Shown: piece by piece, positions 44,386 to 47,502 of the stretch
Numbering within the stretch: position 1 is the stretch's first letter
Layout of the letters: each line of letters starts with the position of its first letter
NCBI GenBank assembly: GCA_003131585.1
Contig: PKVW01000057.1
Location: 1-47,502 of the forward strand
Direction: 5' to 3'
Length of the DNA: 47,502 nucleotides
DNA from: Acidobacteriaceae bacterium
GTDB lineage: Bacteria > Acidobacteriota > Terriglobia > Terriglobales > Acidobacteriaceae
The notes under the pieces: generated by a model
The model's input: only the letters and a program-made list of their open reading frames with translations
What the model was told of the DNA's origin: nothing
The model's database searches: none
Translations under genes and position numbers: made by a program

Positions 44386-45279
44386 TTGAACGACTATTTG
44401 CTGTCTCTGCTGTTGGGAATTGTGGAAGGCCTGACGGAGTTTCTGCCGGTCAGTTCGACCGCGCATTTGAGGCTTTCTGAAGCGCTGCTGCACATCAGCC
44501 TGTCGGACGGCTATTGGAAGATGTATTCCATCGTGATCCAGTTGGGCGCGATTCTGTGTTTGCCGGTCTATTTCCGCAGCCGCATCGCAAAGTTTCTCTC
44601 TACGTTTCCGCGCGGCGAGCGTGGCGACCGGACGCCGCTCACGCACCCTCTGGGATTAGTCGCCATCGCTTTTGTGGTCACGGCGATTCCTTCGTTCCTG
44701 CTGACCAGGGTGATTGGTAAGCACTTGGAGAACTTGTACATCATCGGCTGGTCATTGTTGATTGGCGGAATCGTCATGTGGATCGTCGACGCAATGAATG
44801 CGAAGTCGGAAGCCGCGGGACCGACCGCGGGCGGAGGCCGCATCCACACCTGGAAGATGGAAAACATGAGCCTGGGACAAGCCATCTGGATTGGCTTCTG
44901 CCAGATCTTCTCCGCAGTATTTCCCGGAACGTCGCGCTCCATGGCAACCATCGCCGGCGGTCAGGTTGCGGGAATGTCGCGGGCCTCGGCTCTGGAATTC
45001 TCATTCTTCTTGTCCATTCCAACCATGGTCGCCGCTACGGGATATACGCTGTTCAAGTCGGTCCTGGGCAAGGGCGAGAATCCGATTGGGGTTTCGCAAA
45101 TCGGCGCCCATGGATGGATCGTGCTGGCCATCGGCTTCGTGGTCTCCTATCTCGTCGCCTACGCATCGGTGGCGTGGTTCATGGCGTACGTGCGCAAGCG
45201 CGGCTTCGCGCCGTTCGCGGTCTACCGCATCATCGTGGGAGCGTTGGTGCTGACGTTCGCGGCCAGGTTGGCGGGATGA
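44386..45279 (+). CDS. uppP: Undecaprenyl-diphosphatase
   Basis: Recycles the lipid carrier of cell-wall synthesis by dephosphorylating undecaprenyl diphosphate, and can confer bacitracin tolerance. 297 residues, eight or so membrane segments, with EGLTEFLPVSSTAHL near the N-terminus and FPGTSRSMATIAGG as the second active-site motif. The start is TTG at 44386, preceded by CGGAGGG (44376-44382) at ideal spacing; no ATG fits the family N-terminus. A cytoplasmic insertion (about residues 140-160) is a little longer than in E. coli. Confidence 0.95.
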   Translation: MNDYLLSLLLGIVEGLTEFLPVSSTAHLRLSEALLHISLSDGYWKMYSIVIQLGAILCLPVYFRSRIAKFLSTFPRGERGDRTPLTHPLGLVAIAFVVTAIPSFLLTRVIGKHLENLYIIGWSLLIGGIVMWIVDAMNAKSEAAGPTAGGGRIHTWKMENMSLGQAIWIGFCQIFSAVFPGTSRSMATIAGGQVAGMSRASALEFSFFLSIPTMVAATGYTLFKSVLGKGENPIGVSQIGAHGWIVLAIGFVVSYLVAYASVAWFMAYVRKRGFAPFAVYRIIVGALVLTFAARLAG

Positions 45280-45305
45280 GGCAGCTATCGGAACATCGAG
45301 CCTAC

Positions 45306-45321
45306 TGTTCCCATGGGAACA
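45306..45321. other. Perfect 16-bp palindrome after uppP
   Basis: TGTTCCCATGGGAACA is a perfect palindrome 26 bp after the uppP stop. It could be a protein-binding site or the base of a terminator-like fold, although no T-run follows. No gene starts close by. Confidence 0.5.
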
Positions 45322-45418
45322 TTTCACTTTGCAGAATTCTTGTGGCGTAAGTTGTTGATTCTTCGATTCGGCTTTTGGGCGGATCAATAGATGCAAGGGG
45401 TTAGGCTGTGGAAGAAAT

Positions 45419-45485
45419 GTCTACTTTCGAGGACGCCGAATGACTACGAAAGTAGACTTGACAATCGCGTCCTGTACTTTATACG
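45419..45485 (+). promoter_or_regulatory. Strong sigma-70 promoter with BlaI/CopY-like operator
   Basis: TTGACA (45458-45463) and TATACG (45480-45485) are 16 bp apart. Just upstream, CTACGAAAGTAG (45444-45455) is a CTAC-N4-GTAG dyad of the type bound by BlaI/MecI/CopY repressors. A larger 11-bp inverted repeat pairs GTCTACTTTCG (45419-45429) with CGAAAGTAGAC (45447-45457). No repressor gene or obvious target directly follows; the next ORF starts at 45718, beyond repeat sequence. Operator assignment is by resemblance. Confidence 0.5.
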
Positions 45486-45536
45486 GTACGTCGCCGACGG
45501 TGGCGTAGTCGAAACTGGAGGCTGCCGGCAGCATCG

Positions 45537-45612
45537 TGCCCACCCCTTTCGCACAGAACGCGAAGGGATGGGGCAGCCTGTTCGGTGGCACTGCAAGCGT
45601 GGGCCATCCCCC
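45537..45612. repeat. Dispersed CCCACCC-hairpin repeat (family D), copy 1
   Basis: CCCACCCCTTTCGC (from 45539) pairs with GCGAAGGGATGGGG (45562-45575), then comes GCAGCCTG, GGTGGCA and GCGTGGGCCATCCCCC. The same blocks recur at 46390-46445 and 46555-46650. In the 438-bp stretch 45280-45717 this is the main content besides the palindrome and promoter above; no gene was found. Confidence 0.7.
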
Positions 45613-45717
45613 TTAGGCGTCAGGACTAGCTACATCTCAGGCTTGGCGCGTGATTGGTACGCAGCAGCCCGGAAGATAGACTCTGGTCAGTGCCTTAACG
45701 GCTCTCAGGAGGATGGA

Positions 45718-46333
45718 ATGAACCTTTTGCGTATTGCTGCCCTACTCGTCGTGTGTGGCGTCGCGCTAACTGCGGTCGCAAAATCCAAAATGCTGCAGGA
45801 ATCTGGTTCCAAACCAGCCGCCCAGCAGGATGACGTTTCCCAAGTCAATCGCCGACAGCGTTAGCGAAACGCTCCAGTTCGCCGAAGGAAATTTCCTCGG
45901 CGTTGCTGAGGCCATGCCTGAGAACAAGTATTCCTTCGTCCCCACCGACGGAAAGTTCGATGACGTCCGCAGCTTCGGCGAGCAAGTAAAACACGTTGCC
46001 TGCAACCAGTTTGCCTTCTTCAACGAATTCGAGGGCAAGAAGCCGCCCGAAGACTGCGAAAAGGGCGGGCACGAACCGGCAAAAACAAAGCCAGAATTGA
46101 TCAAGTACCTCAGGGATTCGTTCGACTACTCGAACCGCGTCCTAGCAACGCTCACGGCGAAAAACGCGCTCGAACGCGTCCAAGGCCGCTACGCCGCACC
46201 GAACACGAAGCTGGGCATATCAGTCGTTGCCGTTTGGCACATCACAGACCACTACGGACAGCTTGTAGAGTACCTGCGGATGAACGGTATCGTGCCCCCA
46301 ATGACGCAGAAGCACCCACTGAGAGTTCGGTGA
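45718..46333 (+). pseudogene. DinB-family protein, frameshifted after the signal peptide
   Basis: ATG 45718 with AGGAGG (45707-45712) begins a convincing signal peptide (MNLLRIAALLVVCGVALTAVA), but this frame stops at 45864 after 48 residues. A second frame opens at ATG 45830 and runs to 46333 (167 residues): a DinB/DUF664 four-helix protein with GVAEAMPENKYSFVP, EQVKHVACNQFAFF and the metal-ligand His in WHITDHYGQLVEYL. The frames overlap at 45830-45864. The simplest reading is one exported DinB gene broken by a single-base change near the TTTCCC run at 45835-45840, or a sequencing error there. Alternatively the 45830 ATG starts a cytoplasmic version. Confidence 0.7.
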
Positions 46334-46337
46334 ATGA

Positions 46338-46383
46338 GACGATCTGCCGGTGGAACACGGTCCTTGAGCGGCGGTAGATCGTC
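46338..46383 (+). terminator. Terminator-like hairpin after the DinB gene
   Basis: GACGATCTGCCG (46338-46349) pairs with CGGTAGATCGTC (46372-46383) over 12 bp with one G-U, loop 22 nt. It starts just after the DinB stop and is followed within a few bases by TTTT. Reasonable but not a perfect intrinsic terminator. Confidence 0.4.
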
Positions 46384-46389
46384 TGCGTC

Positions 46390-46445
46390 ATTTTCGGCCA
46401 AGGGGCTGGCCCACCTTTGGGCCACCACAAATTAGGCTGCCCCAC
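46390..46445. repeat. Family D repeat, copy 2
   Basis: Holds GGGGCTGGCCCACCTTTGGG and GGCTGCCCCAC, the same blocks as copy 1 but in the other orientation. The gene-free stretch 46334-46663 (330 bp) consists of the hairpin above, this copy, a GTGGCACCACGAACGCAGGCA relic and the copy at 46555. Confidence 0.6.
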
Positions 46446-46512
46446 TCGTCGTCGGTTTTCGACGGGTGGCACCACGAACGCAGGCACGATCAGGATGCTG
46501 TCATTTCCCTCA

Positions 46513-46531
46513 CGAGACCGCAACGGTCTCG
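46513..46531. other. Perfect 8-bp hairpin
   Basis: CGAGACCG and CGGTCTCG surround a three-base CAA loop. It lies between two repeat copies and is followed on neither strand by a T-run. Confidence 0.4.
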
Positions 46532-46554
46532 ACCAATGCACCCAGAGGATAGGT

Positions 46555-46650
46555 TTGTGGCACCCACCCTTGCAAAAAACGCAAGGATGGGGCAGCCTGA
46601 TTCCTGATGATCCATGAAACTATCGCGCAGGAAGGGTGGGCCAGCCCCCG
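46555..46650. repeat. Family D repeat, copy 3
   Basis: GTGGCACCCACCCTTGC (46557-46573) and GCAAGGATGGGGCAGCC form a hairpin with loop AAAAAAC; after 30 bp GAAGGGTGGGCCAGCCCCC closes the unit. Its end lies next to the ribosome-binding site of the lipoprotein gene. Confidence 0.7.
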
Positions 46651-46663
46651 GAGGTCATTGCAA

Positions 46664-47122
46664 ATGTTCAAACTAATTAGGCGCACCGATAAATTCCTGC
46701 TCTTTTTTGTTGCGCTAACAATTGCAGGTTCGGCGATAGGGTGCGAATGGTTCCCCGAGTCAACCTTTGAACTAGCGAGTGAGTCGAGGTTGCCGAAATG
46801 GATTACCCTTCCACCGGGACTTACCCGCGCCGACATTTCAATTACGATGAGTTACTACATTAAGCCATGGGGTAGCAGTGCGACATTCATATTAAAAGAC
46901 ACGAAAGGGCAAATACGGACAAAGGTAGCTGGCAGGGTGAAAGGCTTAGAGCCTCTCCAACTGAAACATCCTTCCCCTGGATTCCCTCCTGGTTATCCAG
47001 CCTACGAAATAATCACTGTAAACGGCATAACTGAAATTATCGAACACAGAAAAATGGAGCCGATATTTTATATAACGGATGACCCTGCTGTTTGGAAAGA
47101 ACTGGGCGTAGGGCAAAAGTAA
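46664..47122 (+). CDS. Putative lipoprotein of unknown function
   Basis: 152 residues. ATG at 46664 has CGGAGG (46649-46654). The N-terminus has a basic MFKLIRRTDK, a hydrophobic FLLFFVALTIAG and the lipobox-like SAIGC (Cys at about residue 27). The mature part has LPKWITLPPGLTRADISITM and a beta-rich body (YYIKPWGSSATFILKD, IITVNGITEIIEHRKME) with no known motif. The sequence is AT-richer than the neighbours, especially after 46900. The in-frame ATG at 46607 lies in the repeat and is rejected. Confidence 0.65.
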   Translation: MFKLIRRTDKFLLFFVALTIAGSAIGCEWFPESTFELASESRLPKWITLPPGLTRADISITMSYYIKPWGSSATFILKDTKGQIRTKVAGRVKGLEPLQLKHPSPGFPPGYPAYEIITVNGITEIIEHRKMEPIFYITDDPAVWKELGVGQK

Positions 47123-47359
47123 AAGTGGAATTCCGGCACAAAGCCCGAGCCACTGGGCTGAGGAGATAACCGTGTCGGCTCTGACGTGCCCCTGCTTTCA
47201 TTCACGTAAGAATACGACAAACTTGTTCGGTTCCCTCTCCGGTTTGAGCCGGGATAGGCAAGCTTGATCCGGAAGCATGGATCACGCGTGGAGCTTGAAG
47301 TTCGGGCGCGGCGACTGCGAGAAGCCGTCTCATAAATCCCGGGCGTTGGAGAAAGCGAG

Positions 47360-47475
47360 GACCTCAGGGGCTAAAGCCCAAGTCTTTATTGGCTCCGGGC
47401 GGCACGACTGAACAGGCTGCGGAAGAACTTGGCGTGGACGCAAAATGCGACCACTGGGGCTAAAGCCCGCGCTGA
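47360..47475. repeat. Two copies of a GGGGCTAAAGCCC repeat (family E)
   Basis: GGGGCTAAAGCCC occurs at 47367-47379 and 47456-47468, each after GACCTCA or GACCACT and before CAAGTCTTTATT or GCGCTGATTTTA. Between them is AACAGGCTGCGGAAGAACTT (47411-47430), another phrase I associate with acidobacterial intergenic repeats. The gene-free end 47123-47502 otherwise shows only a GCCC/GGGC mini-hairpin (about 47142-47158). Confidence 0.7.
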
Positions 47476-47502
47476 TTTTAGAAGCTTTACGCGGCGCTGA
47501 AG

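Noticed and set aside
47360-47475. CRISPR array
   Set aside because: Only two short repeat copies with one 76-bp gap and no cas gene; elsewhere in the window no regularly spaced repeats were seen.

Overview
The window is about 47.5 kb of GC-rich, gene-dense bacterial chromosome. Its gene content (archaeal/fungal-type aspartate-semialdehyde dehydrogenase in a lysine operon, RNase J, a multi-POTRA outer-membrane assembly gene next to a TamB gene, DUF4097 and DinB paralogues) and several families of short intergenic repeats suggest an Acidobacteriota genome of the Koribacter/Sulfotelmatobacter type. That placement is from memory of such genomes; no search was run. The cell is Gram-negative and respiring (complex I, TamB-like and Omp85 proteins).

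Layout. (1) 1-9434, plus strand: the distal part of a complex I operon, nuoG-H-J-K-L-M-N. nuoI is missing from its usual place between nuoH and nuoJ, where an inverted-repeat element sits instead. (2) 9510-18950, minus strand: a tightly packed operon of an Omp85 protein with about seven POTRA domains, a SurA-like chaperone without a PPIase domain, a 1367-residue TamB-like protein, protein-L-isoaspartate methyltransferase and a second methyltransferase. (3) 19018-22023: a ThiF/MoeB-type E1-like enzyme, tRNA-Gln(CTG), an isochorismatase-fold hydrolase, and a P-loop kinase with a long disordered Arg/Gly-rich N-terminus. (4) 22243-26792: gap-pgk-tpiA of lower glycolysis, then an MFS transporter resembling MFSD1. 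(5) 27043-31859: ECF sigma factor, zinc-finger anti-sigma factor, DUF4097 protein, shikimate kinase, an exported protein and an AI-2E-family membrane protein. (6) 32080-37447: lysine/diaminopimelate operon asd-lysC-dapB-dapA-dapD; DapA carries an extra Cys-containing C-terminal domain. (7) 37501-39994: EcsC-like protein and RNase J. (8) 40017-41859: a small accessory island with an orphan antitoxin-like ORF, a HigBA-type module and a VapBC module. (9) 41860-45279: PLP threonine/serine dehydratase, small membrane protein, SH3-type exported protein and UppP. (10) 45280-47502: a degenerate repeat-rich end with an apparently ownerless BlaI/CopY-like operator and promoter, a frameshifted DinB gene, a lipoprotein and several repeat families.

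The most unusual observations are the DapA fusion, the seven-POTRA Omp85/SurA-like/TamB operon, inverted-repeat elements placed inside operons (one where nuoI is expected), promoters that put the start codon at or near the transcription start (clearest for vapB), and the BlaI-like operator with no gene behind it.
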